From contig JACJXJ010000003.1 of the NCBI GenBank assembly GCA_020636695.1, positions 24,451-88,450 of the forward strand: a DNA stretch of 64,000 nucleotides. The letters are read 5' to 3'. The stretch is from Prevotellaceae bacterium. GTDB taxonomy: Bacteria; Bacteroidota; Bacteroidia; Bacteroidales; Paludibacteraceae. The first letter of the stretch is position 1. Each line of letters begins with the position of its first letter. A model generated the notes under the pieces. The model was not told the DNA's origin and did not search any database. It worked only from the letters and a program-made list of their open reading frames with translations. The translations under genes were made by a program, and so were the position numbers. Below are positions 7,539 through 17,405 of this stretch, in pieces.

Positions 7539-9947
7539 TTGAAAAGACTCTTGACATACAGCATTATGACTCTTTTGAGCATGGGAATAACCTTCGCGCA
7601 GGAGTTTATTGTGTTCGGTCAAGTGCTCGATGCCGCAAATCAAGAACCTATTCAGGCAGCCAATGTTTGGTTTAAAGGAACACAAATAGGAAGTAGTACC
7701 AACGAAGAAGGTTACTTTATACTACGTACATCGGAGCCACAAAAAACCGTTTGCGTATCGGTATTAGGTTACAAACGTCGCGAAATAAATATGGCGAAAA
7801 ACAGTAACCAAATGGTGACTATTTTGCTCCGAGAAGAACGAAATATTTTGGATGAAGTAATAGTTATGCCTGGCGAAAACGAAGCATTGCCAATTCTGCG
7901 TAACGTATTGGCTGCACGCGACAAGAATAATCCTGACAATTTTCTCAATTTATCAACTGCTGAAGATCAAAAGACTAAACTTTTTTTCATCAACATAAAA
8001 CAACGTTCACTACAGCGCAAGCTATTCCGTGATATGCTACAAGGTTCTATTCGAGGAAATGATTCTTTGTTAATAATTCCTGTGTATCACGAACAAAAAA
8101 ACGACGAAGTTAGAGTGGATAATAGTGGCAAAGTAGAACGCAAAACGATTACAAAAGACGAAAAATCATTACAAATTATACCTGAAAATCAACTAGCCAT
8201 TTTTTTAGATACGTACACACCCCAAATTAATTTCTATAAAAATCATATCACCATATTACAATCCAACTTTATTAGTCCGCTAGCCAACCAAGGTCCGCTC
8301 TATTACCAATATTTTTTGATGGATAGCCTAATAACGGAAGGCTCCAAAACGTATCAAATACGTTTCCGACCAAAAAACGACAAAGAGTTGACGTTTAAAG
8401 GTGATATGTGGATTGATTCCGCCACCTATGCGCTGACTCACATACGTGCCGCCATGCCCGCCACGGCGAATATTAATTTTATGAATAGTTTAGTTGTAGA
8501 ACAAACGTTTGAAAAATCGGAACAAAATTTATTCTATTACAAACAACAACATTTTGCCATGGGCTTTCGGTTCGATTTGGCAAATAATTCAACAAAAGAC
8601 GGCATCGCTACAGTATTCGACAAAGATATAACCTACACCAATACACAAGTCAGTAGTAAAGAACTGCTGGCAGTAAAACGCATGGCAGCAATTGACTCAT
8701 CCAATATAGCGGAAACCAATTTCCGAAACGCCATTGACAGCATCAATAAAACCAAATTACAGAGAGTCGCTTTTGGTATTGTAGATTTGGTAATGAATGG
8801 TTACATACACGCTTGGAAATTAGATATCGGACCTGCTGTAAATTGGATTCGCTATAATAAATTAGAAGGATTTCGACCAACCATAGCACTAAGAACTGGT
8901 CAAAAAATGATGGAAAATATGACCATAGGAGGCTATGTTGGTTATGGATTTGGCGACAAAAAATGGAAGTACGGCGGTGAAATTCAAGCTCGATTCGGCT
9001 CTGACAATGAGCATACTATTAGTGGTTTTTACGACAATGATGTCATTCGTTACGGTTACGGCAATGTTTTGCTCATTAACGAAAACATGGTAGGAAGTAC
9101 CGAAAATTTGCTGACAACCTTGTCGCGTGTCACAAAATATGACAACTTGGCACAACAATATAAAGCCACGCTTACCTATCGTTACGAACAAGAAGGAGTT
9201 CGTTTTACAACCTCTTTTCAAGCAAAAGAACTACTGAGTAACAACGGCATGCCTTTTGTTCAAAATGGAATAAATGTAAACTCTATTAAATCGGTAGCAG
9301 GAACCATTGGTTTACGATTATCATTTGAAGAAAACACACTTAATAACTATTTTCATCGTTATTACTTACGTACCATTTATCCCATCATCAACATTCAAGG
9401 TGAATACGGCTACTATGAAGTGGGCAACAAACAAGAACCTTATGGCAAAGTCTTGCTCATGGTAAAACAAAGCGTTCCTATATTTTCTGGCAAATTAAAA
9501 TACCTCATCGAAAGCGGCTATGTATTTGGCGATGTTCCATTTCCATTATTAGAATCTCCTAGAGGTACACGCGGAATTTGGTTTCCAGAATACGATTTCT
9601 GTTTGATAAATCAAATGGAATTTATGACGGATGCTTATATTATGGGGAATTTCCGTTACATCACCAGCGGATGGATTTTCAACTACATCCCTTGGGTGAA
9701 AAAGGCAAATTTAAGAGAAGAGGTGCTATTTAAAATTGCGTATGGCGGATTACGTAATGGACACAATAACATATTAGAATTACCAGTCAACAGTGCGGGC
9801 ATAGATGTGCCTTATATGGAAGCTGGTATCGGAATATCCAATATTTTAAAGTTATTTTCGGTACAATCGGTATGGCGCTTAACCCACCGCGATGCTCCGA
9901 ACGCTATCAACTGGGGAATTCGATTTAGATTTAATTTAGATTTTTAA
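7539..9947 (+). CDS. DUF5686 family outer-membrane protein with carboxypeptidase-like regulatory domain
   Basis: An 802-residue exported protein. I use the TTG at 7539 because it gives a complete signal peptide (basic KR, hydrophobic stretch, cleavage near FAQ at about residue 21); an ATG at 7566 would truncate it. Residues about 22-105 form the beta-sandwich CarboxypepD-regulatory-like domain common to Bacteroidota outer-membrane proteins, with VFGQVLDAANQEPIQAANV. The rest resembles the DUF5686 region, rich in amphipathic strands and ending in an aromatic beta strand (RFRFNLDF), as in outer-membrane barrels. The role is unknown. It sits 7 bases after the phosphoesterase gene and 4 bases before ispH. 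Confidence 0.82.
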   Translation: MKRLLTYSIMTLLSMGITFAQEFIVFGQVLDAANQEPIQAANVWFKGTQIGSSTNEEGYFILRTSEPQKTVCVSVLGYKRREINMAKNSNQMVTILLREERNILDEVIVMPGENEALPILRNVLAARDKNNPDNFLNLSTAEDQKTKLFFINIKQRSLQRKLFRDMLQGSIRGNDSLLIIPVYHEQKNDEVRVDNSGKVERKTITKDEKSLQIIPENQLAIFLDTYTPQINFYKNHITILQSNFISPLANQGPLYYQYFLMDSLITEGSKTYQIRFRPKNDKELTFKGDMWIDSATYALTHIRAAMPATANINFMNSLVVEQTFEKSEQNLFYYKQQHFAMGFRFDLANNSTKDGIATVFDKDITYTNTQVSSKELLAVKRMAAIDSSNIAETNFRNAIDSINKTKLQRVAFGIVDLVMNGYIHAWKLDIGPAVNWIRYNKLEGFRPTIALRTGQKMMENMTIGGYVGYGFGDKKWKYGGEIQARFGSDNEHTISGFYDNDVIRYGYGNVLLINENMVGSTENLLTTLSRVTKYDNLAQQYKATLTYRYEQEGVRFTTSFQAKELLSNNGMPFVQNGINVNSIKSVAGTIGLRLSFEENTLNNYFHRYYLRTIYPIINIQGEYGYYEVGNKQEPYGKVLLMVKQSVPIFSGKLKYLIESGYVFGDVPFPLLESPRGTRGIWFPEYDFCLINQMEFMTDAYIMGNFRYITSGWIFNYIPWVKKANLREEVLFKIAYGGLRNGHNNILELPVNSAGIDVPYMEAGIGISNILKLFSVQSVWRLTHRDAPNAINWGIRFRFNLDF

Positions 9948-9951
9948 GCCT

Positions 9952-10815
9952 ATGGTACATATTGAAATAGATTCAAAATCAGGATTTTGCTTTGGCGTTA
10001 TCAACGCTATTAAAAAAGCAGAAGAAAGCCTCACACATGAAGACTCGTTGTGTAGTTTGGGTGATATTGTGCATAACGAACAAGAAATGGCTCGCTTGTC
10101 ACATAAAGGATTACACGCTATTAATCACGACGAACTAGCGACTATGCGTGGTTCTAAAATTTTATTTAGAGCACATGGTGAGCCACCTTCCACATACGAT
10201 TTAGCACGTGAAAACGGTATCGAGATTATCGATGCTTCATGTCCGGTAGTGTTAGTTCTACAAAAGAAAATTAAGAAAGCTTATACAGAGCAACCCAACG
10301 CACAAATTGTGATTTATGGCAAAAAAGGACATGCAGAAGTGAATGGTTTGGTGGGACAAACGGGTGGAAATTGTATTGTAATTGAGCACAAAGAAGACTT
10401 AAATACGATTGATTTTACCAAAGACATCATTCTTTTCTCACAAACCACAAAATCCATTGCTGGTTTTAATGATTTAGTCAAAACTATAGAAGAAAAACTC
10501 GTACCTCCAGCACAATTCACCTACCACGACACTATTTGTCGTCAAGTAGCCAATCGTATCCCAAATATGCATAACTTTGCCTCTCGATTCGATATTGTGT
10601 TATTTGTAAGTGGAGTTCAAAGCTCAAATGGGAAAGTGCTATTTAAGGAGTGTCAGACGGTAAACAAACGCAGTTACTTCATTTCTACCTTAGATGATAT
10701 CACGGATGACATGTTGCAGGATGCTCAGTCCATAGGGATTTGTGGAGCCACATCAACCCCCAAATGGCTTATGGAGAGTATTGCCCAAGAATTAGATAAA
10801 CGATTAAATAAGTAA
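9952..10815 (+). CDS. ispH: 4-hydroxy-3-methylbut-2-enyl diphosphate reductase
   Basis: IspH catalyses the last step of the non-mevalonate isoprenoid pathway, reducing HMBPP to IPP and DMAPP with a [4Fe-4S] cluster. The three cluster cysteines are at residues 13 (GFCFGV), 97 (DASCPVV) and 196 (HDTICRQ). The substrate-binding histidines (VHNEQ, RAHGEP) and the GATSTP loop near the C-terminus are also present. At 287 residues it is a standard stand-alone IspH. It begins 4 bases after the DUF5686 gene and lies 19 bases before pfkA, so it is part of the plus-strand run. Confidence 0.96.
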   Translation: MVHIEIDSKSGFCFGVINAIKKAEESLTHEDSLCSLGDIVHNEQEMARLSHKGLHAINHDELATMRGSKILFRAHGEPPSTYDLARENGIEIIDASCPVVLVLQKKIKKAYTEQPNAQIVIYGKKGHAEVNGLVGQTGGNCIVIEHKEDLNTIDFTKDIILFSQTTKSIAGFNDLVKTIEEKLVPPAQFTYHDTICRQVANRIPNMHNFASRFDIVLFVSGVQSSNGKVLFKECQTVNKRSYFISTLDDITDDMLQDAQSIGICGATSTPKWLMESIAQELDKRLNK

Positions 10816-10834
10816 TTTAAAATACTTAAGACAT

Positions 10835-11815
10835 ATGTATAGAATTAATTGCATTGGAATTTTAACTTCGGGAGGCGATGCTCCTGGAATGAACGCAGCT
10901 ATCCGCTCCGTAACACGTACAGCCATCTTCAATGGTATTCAAGTGAAAGCCATCTACAGAGGCTACAAAGGATTAATTACAGGTGAAATTAAAGAGTTTC
11001 ATACTGAAGATGTGAGCAATATCATACAACGTGGTGGAACAATTCTAAAAACAGCCCGTTGTAAAGAATTTATGACACCAGAAGGACGTCAAGTAGCCTT
11101 TGAAACAATGCAACGCGAAGGCATTGATGCTTTGGTGGTAATAGGCGGGGACGGAACGTTTACTGGAGCACATATCTTTGGACAAGAATATAATGTCCCA
11201 ATCGTTGGTGTTCCAGGCACTATTGACAATGATTTATGGGGAACGGATTCTACCATTGGTTACGACACGGCAATGAACACTATCGTTGAAGCGGTGGACA
11301 AAATTAGAGATACTGCCAATTCGCACGAACGTCTCTTCTTTGTAGAAGTTATGGGACGCGATGCTGGTTTTTTAGCGCTCAATAGCGCATTAGCATCAGG
11401 TGCAGAAGCTGCCATTATTCCAGAACGATTAACAAAAGAAGATCAACTAGAAGAATTAATTAAAAATGGTTTCCGAAAATCCAAAAATAGCAGCATTGTG
11501 ATTGTAGCAGAAAGCCCAAGCACGGGAGGAGCACAAGGTTTAGCGGAACGGATGCACAGAGAACATCCCGAATACGATGTACGTGTAACAATCCTTGGGC
11601 ACTTACAACGAGGAGGTTCTCCCAAAGCATACGATCGTATTTTGGCGAGTCGCATGGGAGTAGCAGCTATCGATGCGTTATTAGATGAACAACGAAGCAT
11701 TATGATTGGAATTGTGAACGATGAAATAGTACATGTACCATTCAGCAAAGCTATAAAAGACGACAAACAAGTCAATCCCGACAAACTAGGTGTTTTGCAA
11801 ATTTTGTCGATTTAA
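10835..11815 (+). CDS. pfkA: ATP-dependent 6-phosphofructokinase
   Basis: PfkA phosphorylates fructose 6-phosphate in glycolysis. Visible signatures are GILTSGGDAPGMNAAI at the N-terminus, GGDGTFTGA for ATP binding, PGTIDNDLWGTDSTIGYDTA containing the catalytic TIDND, and EVMGRDAGFLA plus LGHLQRGGSP for substrate and allosteric contacts. The glycine after GGD favours ATP over pyrophosphate as donor. Its 326 residues match the short bacterial type. The gene ends the ispH-pfkA pair; a separate promoter element precedes the next gene. Confidence 0.96.
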   Translation: MYRINCIGILTSGGDAPGMNAAIRSVTRTAIFNGIQVKAIYRGYKGLITGEIKEFHTEDVSNIIQRGGTILKTARCKEFMTPEGRQVAFETMQREGIDALVVIGGDGTFTGAHIFGQEYNVPIVGVPGTIDNDLWGTDSTIGYDTAMNTIVEAVDKIRDTANSHERLFFVEVMGRDAGFLALNSALASGAEAAIIPERLTKEDQLEELIKNGFRKSKNSSIVIVAESPSTGGAQGLAERMHREHPEYDVRVTILGHLQRGGSPKAYDRILASRMGVAAIDALLDEQRSIMIGIVNDEIVHVPFSKAIKDDKQVNPDKLGVLQILSI

Positions 11816-11880
11816 AGAAGGCTTGCGTCTATTTTGAAATAAAACTAACAGCAGAGTACCAAAAGACCATAAAATGTGAC

Positions 11881-11888
11881 TATTTTTG
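11881..11888 (+). promoter_or_regulatory. -7 promoter element for the propeller lipoprotein gene
   Basis: TATTTTTG matches TAnnTTTG, 37 bases before the ATG at 11926. The expected -33 TTG is not evident. Confidence 0.4.
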
Positions 11889-11925
11889 TGGACAATAAAA
11901 CTCGCATCATTAAATTATTACGTAT

Positions 11926-13230
11926 ATGAAATTACAAAGAATCCCTTTCGTGTTGATGATTATAGTTGGCGTTTTTATGTCTGCTTGTACTGACACAGAC
12001 GACTCCACCACCACATCCAAAACAACTACTATCACTAGATTTTACCTCAAAAATGATAGCGTGACTGGGTTAAATAAAACCGTTTTTACTATTGATAATG
12101 ATAGTAATGTGATATACAATGTGGACTCATTACCCTATTTATCGGATGTGGACTCGGTTATTCCATCTATTTACAGCGCCATTACGCTATCTGCCGTTTA
12201 CCTCAATGATACAACACTCTATACAGGCAAAGACACGTTAGATTTTACAAAGCCTGTAAAAATTACAACTATTGCTACCGACAAAAAAACGACACGCACT
12301 TACACGGTAAAAGTCAATGTGCATCAGGTAGATCCAGATTTATATGAATGGGAAGGCATAAAATCTGAAATTTATCAAGGGGCAACAGTGGAACAAACAG
12401 CACTTTTGTTCAGTAATACCATGCACTTGTTCGTAAAGACAACGACCGAATTCAAACGCTATGAAAGTGTGGACGGAAAATCATGGACTGCCTCAACCGT
12501 AACTGGACTTCCTTTGGCATCCAGTTTAAAAGGGATGATTACCACCAAGGACGAAATGCTATTAGTTTATAACCAAGAACTATATCGTAGCACCAATGGA
12601 AGTTCATGGAGCAAAATGACCTCTCCTACTGTGCAATTAACACGCTTACTTTTTAGTATGAATAACAAAGTGTATGCGTTGGGTACCACGGATGGTTCTA
12701 ATAAAATTATGTTTGAATCATCTGATAAAACAAATTGGGTAAATCTTGGTGTTGCGCCAGAAAATTTTCCAGTATCTGGATTTAGCGTATGGGTAGATGC
12801 AGCTCCGTCAGGTAAAATGCAAGCTTTTATTGTGGGTGGCAGAAGTGCACAAGGTACGTTACTCAGCAGCGTTTGGAGTACGGAAAATGGTTCCTATTGG
12901 GCAAATCTAACAGCCGAAAAAGAATGGTTTACACCACGTGAAGAGGCCGCCGTAGTACAATATGGAGGGTGTTTGATGCTTATTGGAGGCAAAAATGATA
13001 ATGGCACATTAACCGATACACAATGGGTGTCTCCGGACTATGGATTAAGCTGGAAAGCAGCTGAAGAAAAAGCCCAACTTCCTGATTTGTATATTCCACG
13101 TTTTGGACAATCCATCATTGTGGACAAAGACAATTATATTTACCTCATTGGAGGTCAAACATCGTCTACTTTCTTGAAAGATGTTTGGAAAGGTCGTAAA
13201 AATAGCGCCATACCAGGATTTTTAGATTAA
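11926..13230 (+). CDS. Lipoprotein with DUF6242-like/kelch-type beta-propeller
   Basis: A 434-residue lipoprotein: the signal ends in FMSAC (Cys at about residue 21), followed by a Thr/Asp-rich linker. Residues about 35-130 resemble an Ig-like N-terminal domain. The rest shows repeated propeller blades with W and GG motifs (SVDGKSWTAS, STNGSSWSKM, STENGSYW, LIGGKNDNGTLTD, LIGGQTSS), as in sialidase/kelch folds. This pattern fits Bacteroidales proteins labelled DUF6242. It is probably surface or periplasmic; ligand unknown. The aroA ATG follows its stop after a single base, so aroA is translated right behind it. The propeller fold is well supported; the DUF label is tentative. Confidence 0.75.
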   Translation: MKLQRIPFVLMIIVGVFMSACTDTDDSTTTSKTTTITRFYLKNDSVTGLNKTVFTIDNDSNVIYNVDSLPYLSDVDSVIPSIYSAITLSAVYLNDTTLYTGKDTLDFTKPVKITTIATDKKTTRTYTVKVNVHQVDPDLYEWEGIKSEIYQGATVEQTALLFSNTMHLFVKTTTEFKRYESVDGKSWTASTVTGLPLASSLKGMITTKDEMLLVYNQELYRSTNGSSWSKMTSPTVQLTRLLFSMNNKVYALGTTDGSNKIMFESSDKTNWVNLGVAPENFPVSGFSVWVDAAPSGKMQAFIVGGRSAQGTLLSSVWSTENGSYWANLTAEKEWFTPREEAAVVQYGGCLMLIGGKNDNGTLTDTQWVSPDYGLSWKAAEEKAQLPDLYIPRFGQSIIVDKDNYIYLIGGQTSSTFLKDVWKGRKNSAIPGFLD

Positions 13231-13231
13231 T

Positions 13232-14452
13232 ATGAAACTCCATTTTTCACCTTCAGTTCATTTAGAAGGCTCTGTTGCCCTGCCTGCATCCAAAAGCATT
13301 AGCAATAGAGTGCTCATCATTAATGCGCTGTGTGAAAAGAAAAGTATCATAGAAAATCTGGCTGTTTGTGACGATACAACCGTATTATCAAACGCCCTGA
13401 AGCTTGAATCTAGCACGATTGATATTGGTGCAGCAGGCACCGCTATGCGCTTTTTAACGGCATTTTGTGCCATTCAGCCCGGTACATGGATACTCACAGG
13501 GTCGGAACGTATGAAAAACCGCCCAATCAAGATTTTAGTGGACGCATTGACACACATCGGAGCCAAGATTACGTATCTCGAAAAAGAAGGTTTTCCACCG
13601 TTACAGATTGTAGGCACTCACTTAAAAGGCGGAAAATTAGCACTCGATGGCAGCGTAAGTAGTCAATACGTATCAGCACTCATGATGATAGCTCCAAAAT
13701 TGGCAGAAGGCCTCACCATAGAACTCACTAACAACATCAGTTCAGAGCCATACATTCGCATGACACAACAGATAATGGCTGCTTTTGGTGTAAAATCCGA
13801 GTTCTGTAACCAAACTATCGACATTCGTCCGCAACCCTATAAAGCTATTCCATTTCAAGTAGAATCCGATTGGTCGGCGGCTTCGTATTGGTACGAATTA
13901 CTCGCCATACATGGTGCAGGCAAATTGCAATTACCTGGTTTAAAAAAAGAGAGCGCTCAAGGCGATTCGAAACTCATGGAATTATTCCAGTTGTTTGGCA
14001 TAAAAACCACTTTCACCGATGAAATGGCTGAAATTGAAATTTCGCCCAACAAACCTGAGCGTCTAGAATATGATTTCAGTAATGAGCCCGATATTGTTCA
14101 AACACTGGCAGTAACTTGTTGCATGACACAAACGCAGTTCCATTTCACAGGCTTGTCGAGTTTGAAAATCAAAGAAACAAATCGTGTGGCGGCGTTAATA
14201 AACGAACTAGCCAAATGCGGTTTTGAATTAATAGAACCAGCGGAAAATGAATTGGCGTGGAATGGCAGCATGAAACAACCTGCTGATCCTATTAGCATCG
14301 CAACCTACGACGATCATCGCATGGCGATGGCATTTGCACCAATGGCGCTAAAAATGCCTATTACCATAGAACATCCTGAAGTGGTGAGCAAATCCTATCC
14401 CGATTTTTGGAAGGAACTATTGCGTTTTAACAACATACAAAATTTAGCATAA
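13232..14452 (+). CDS. aroA: 3-phosphoshikimate 1-carboxyvinyltransferase (EPSP synthase)
   Basis: AroA joins phosphoenolpyruvate and shikimate 3-phosphate in aromatic amino acid synthesis. Key parts are the N-terminal PASKSISNR, AGTAMRFLTA (the region touching phosphoenolpyruvate), SSQYVSALMMIAP, the conserved ESDWSAASYW, and KETNRVAAL with DDHRMAMAFAP near the end. Its 406 residues are slightly shorter than the E. coli enzyme but usual for Bacteroidota. The stop codon overlaps the sufE start by one base (TAATG), showing tight translational coupling. Confidence 0.95.
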   Translation: MKLHFSPSVHLEGSVALPASKSISNRVLIINALCEKKSIIENLAVCDDTTVLSNALKLESSTIDIGAAGTAMRFLTAFCAIQPGTWILTGSERMKNRPIKILVDALTHIGAKITYLEKEGFPPLQIVGTHLKGGKLALDGSVSSQYVSALMMIAPKLAEGLTIELTNNISSEPYIRMTQQIMAAFGVKSEFCNQTIDIRPQPYKAIPFQVESDWSAASYWYELLAIHGAGKLQLPGLKKESAQGDSKLMELFQLFGIKTTFTDEMAEIEISPNKPERLEYDFSNEPDIVQTLAVTCCMTQTQFHFTGLSSLKIKETNRVAALINELAKCGFELIEPAENELAWNGSMKQPADPISIATYDDHRMAMAFAPMALKMPITIEHPEVVSKSYPDFWKELLRFNNIQNLA

Positions 14453-14880
14453 TGACATTACAAGAAAAACAAGCAGAAATTATCGATGAATTCAGCCCTT
14501 TTGAAGACTGGATGGATCGTTATCAATATTTAGTAGAATTGGGCAATGGACTAGGAACCTTACCTGAATCGGACAAAACAGAACAAAATATTATTCAGGG
14601 CTGCCAAAGTAAAGTGTGGCTAACAGCCGACTATAAAGACGGTTTAATCTATTATCATGGCGAAAGTGATGCCGTGATTGTAAAAGGCATTGTGTCACTT
14701 TTAGTAAAAGTGCTTTCAGGCTGTACGCCCGACGAAATCATCAATTCAGATTTACATTTTATCGATCAAATCGGGCTAAAAGAGCATTTATCGCCTACCC
14801 GCTCCAACGGTTTACTCGCCATGGTAAAACAGATGAAACTGTATGCGCTAGCCTACAAAACAAAATACGCTAACTCGTAG
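14452..14880 (+). CDS. sufE: SufE family Fe-S cluster assembly protein
   Basis: SufE accepts persulfide sulfur from cysteine desulfurase SufS and passes it to SufB. The 142-residue protein has the sulfur-accepting cysteine at about residue 51 in the conserved IIQGCQSKVWL, together with the LGNGLGTLPE and GLKEHLSPTRSNGL family blocks. The rest of the pathway (sufBCDS) is encoded on the other strand 13-18 kb away. It overlaps aroA by one base and is the last gene before a 1 kb gene-poor stretch. Confidence 0.93.
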   Translation: MTLQEKQAEIIDEFSPFEDWMDRYQYLVELGNGLGTLPESDKTEQNIIQGCQSKVWLTADYKDGLIYYHGESDAVIVKGIVSLLVKVLSGCTPDEIINSDLHFIDQIGLKEHLSPTRSNGLLAMVKQMKLYALAYKTKYANS

Positions 14881-15906
14881 TAGTAAAACAACAGTATTAT
14901 TAAATATCAAATGAATGAATTGGGTATGCGAACATAAAAATTCGGATTATGCAACTTAACAAGTCAGATTCAATGAATTTATTATGAATGCGAATTAAAG
15001 TTTAAAATGAGGTAAGTAAATAGTTATATTTCAAAATTTTTAGCAAAATTTCAACTAGTTCAGATAAATTCAATCCACAACAATTGATTAGTTGATGAAA
15101 ATATCTCCATTGCTACAAGCTGCAATGAACACACAGAGATTGAGAACATTGTCTTTTATAGACACTTCAGCATGAACATGATTTGCAATAAAATTCGATA
15201 ATTTTCCACTTTTTAATTATATTGAATATTTCGATTATAGAAAAACTTTTTTAAATTATTAAATGGACTAAAAATCCCTGAAGTACTTATCTTTAATAAA
15301 ATGTACATATTTTGAAAAATATCTGAATATAAGACTTTTATAATAAATACCAAACTATAACACTTCAGTTTTGTGAAAAAATTAGTAATTAAAATTTGAC
15401 AATTCTAATAAACAGCAGAACTTCAAAAAGTCAAGGCGGTTGGTTTATTCCCAATTTTCAGCGAAAATTTTGTAAATATGCAAAACCTCTTAAAAGATGA
15501 ACGAAATAATAATTGTATTTTCTAAATGGCGGTGAGAATACAACTATATTGAAGTAAAATTTTTATATAATTTATTGAATATTCGACTAAAATAATGAAC
15601 ACCATAAATGAAATCAAAGAACAAGAATTTGAAAAAATTGCGCGAGAATTCTTTATTTGAGAATTAATATTACAATCGATAAAATTGAGAATATTACTTG
15701 GGTCAAACTAAAATTCATTAAAAATAACCCAACTTATCTAATTTCTACTCAAAGTTACATGTACTTCAAACAAATTCTGTTGGCAACCGTTGAATAGCCC
15801 TTACAGAATTATATTATTATGAAAAGAAAATACATTAACAAAACCAGAAGCAATAATTACTTAAAAATGATATACCGTTTGAACACAAAAGAAGTTCATA
15901 CTAAAT
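14881..15906. other. About 1 kb without credible genes; possibly decayed sequence
   Basis: Very AT-rich, with stops in all frames. The best fragments are a short ATG frame at 15596-15658 (20 codons, starting MNTINEIKEQ). Overlapping and continuing past it is a frame without ATG at about 15625-15755, ending in a TAG. They could be pieces of one decayed gene joined by a frameshift, but I do not recognise either. No tRNA, terminator pair, inverted-repeat ends or direct repeats that would mark a mobile element were seen. It separates two convergent operons. Confidence 0.5.
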
Positions 15907-15952
15907 GAAAAAAAAGAAGGTTCAAGCAAATGCTTGAACCTTCTTTTTTATT
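15907..15952 (-). terminator. Terminator of the par/alkaline phosphatase operon, overlapping the last codons
   Basis: A perfect 15-base stem (15914-15928 with 15931-15945) with a 2-base loop, flanked by A and T runs so it can work in both directions. The alkaline phosphatase stop codon (15922-15924) lies inside one arm. Confidence 0.85.
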
Positions 15953-17034
15953 AATTCGTTTCTTACTATTTTATACCCAAGTGCATTCAAGAGTTTATCA
16001 CGAAAATCGATATTTTCCATCCAACCATTAAATTGCTCAGAACCTGGGCCAAAAGCAAACACGGGAACCGGCACGCCGCTGTGATAAAAACTATTGAATT
16101 TGCCATCTACTTTACCCGTTTCAAAGTTGCCATCTAAAATGGAAAAAGCACCTGTTTCGTGGTCGGCCGTAATCACCACCAAGGTATTACCATCTTTGGC
16201 GGCAAATTCAAGCGCTTTGCCAATGGCTTTGTCGAAATCAACCATTTCGTTAATCAACTCGTTGGTATTGTTGTTATGGCCTTGATAATCGATTTGTGAG
16301 CCTTCTACCATGAGGAAGAAACCAGCCGTGTCTTGCGATAAAATAGAAATCGCCTTTTCTACCGAATTAGGCAACATATCGCCACGTTTACTAGCTACGG
16401 GCATATCCTTGTCATGTAACAGTGCTAACACTTTACCTTGTTCGATTTTATCCAAGGCTTTTTCAGAATGAACTACTTGATAGTTTTTAGCTTCAAATTG
16501 TGTTTTCAGATTCTGTTTGTCCGATCGCTTTTCGAAATCATCACGACCGCCACCAATCACCACATCAACATCAGCATTTAATAAATCCAGAGCAATTTCT
16601 TCACTCATTTTACGTGATATTTGATGCGCATAGAACGATGCTGGCGTTGCATGCGTAACCGCCACGGTAACAACAATGCCAGTAGCCAACCCTTTTTGTT
16701 CAGCAAAATAGAGCGACGACCACAATTTAGTGACGCTATCTGGCGCCAAACCTATCATGTTATTTTTGGTTTTGGAACCTGTAGCCAAAGCCGTTCCACC
16801 AGCAGCCGAATCGGTAATATATTTATTGGCGGAATAGGTTTTACTAAAGCCCGAAGCGGTGCATTTTTCAAGATTTAGATGACCGCCTTGAGCAGTCATA
16901 GCGGCATAAACCTGATTGATGCCCATGCCATCGCCAATCATAAAAATCACATTTTTAGCTTGAGGTTGCGCCCACACGTTTACTTGAAACAAGCAAATGC
17001 AAGTGGCTATAATAAGACCAGATTTTATATTCAT
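15922..17034 (-). CDS. Alkaline phosphatase (PhoA family), exported
   Basis: A 370-residue phosphomonoesterase with a signal peptide (hydrophobic residues about 6-20, cleavage near VWAQ at 22-23). The metal and nucleophile motifs are present: MIGDGMG (D35), ITDSAAGGTAL with D75 and nucleophile S76, THATPASFYAH, MVEGSQIDYQGHNN, TADHETGAFS and YHSGVPVPVFAFGPG. It should release phosphate from organic esters in the periplasm. It is shorter than the roughly 450-residue E. coli type but all catalytic blocks are there. It is the last gene of the minus-strand run from the glycosyltransferase through parAB, and its stop lies within the terminator stem. Confidence 0.93.
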   Translation of the reverse strand: MNIKSGLIIATCICLFQVNVWAQPQAKNVIFMIGDGMGINQVYAAMTAQGGHLNLEKCTASGFSKTYSANKYITDSAAGGTALATGSKTKNNMIGLAPDSVTKLWSSLYFAEQKGLATGIVVTVAVTHATPASFYAHQISRKMSEEIALDLLNADVDVVIGGGRDDFEKRSDKQNLKTQFEAKNYQVVHSEKALDKIEQGKVLALLHDKDMPVASKRGDMLPNSVEKAISILSQDTAGFFLMVEGSQIDYQGHNNNTNELINEMVDFDKAIGKALEFAAKDGNTLVVITADHETGAFSILDGNFETGKVDGKFNSFYHSGVPVPVFAFGPGSEQFNGWMENIDFRDKLLNALGYKIVRNELIKKKVQAFA

Positions 17035-17044
17035 AATTAAAATT

Positions 17045-17398
17045 TTATGGGATTAAAATTTGCTGATCAACAGCTTCGTTTTGATTCAGTTCATGACGAA
17101 TAGCCACCAACTCCTTACGAATGGCGATTAATTTTTCTTGCATTTTTTGTTTCTTTACAACGCTGTCTTTATTCAGCTTTAGGCGTTCTTTAGCACCTGC
17201 AATGGTGAGTTTTTGAACACGTAACAAATAATGAATTTGTTTAATAACTTCTATATCATTCGCCGTGTAAAAACGAGTTCCCTTGGCATTTCGTTTGGGC
17301 TCAAGTTGCTCAAATTCATCTTCCCAAAAACGTAAGAGTGAATGATTCACATCGAACATTTTGGCCACTTCTGCTATCGAATAATAGACTTTTTCCAT
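17045..17398 (-). CDS. MerR family transcriptional regulator
   Basis: A 117-residue protein with an N-terminal winged helix-turn-helix of the MerR type (about residues 4-72: YYSIAEVAKMF, SLLRFWEDEF, GTRFYTANDIEVIKQI). A basic coiled-coil tail for dimerisation follows (about 75-110). No cysteine or ligand domain is visible, so the signal is unknown. Such short MerR proteins are common next to lytic transglycosylase genes in Bacteroidales. It lies 7 bases after the transglycosylase gene and 10 before alkaline phosphatase, within one operon. Confidence 0.88.
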   Translation of the reverse strand: MEKVYYSIAEVAKMFDVNHSLLRFWEDEFEQLEPKRNAKGTRFYTANDIEVIKQIHYLLRVQKLTIAGAKERLKLNKDSVVKKQKMQEKLIAIRKELVAIRHELNQNEAVDQQILIP

Positions 17399-17405
17399 AG
17401 GTTTT

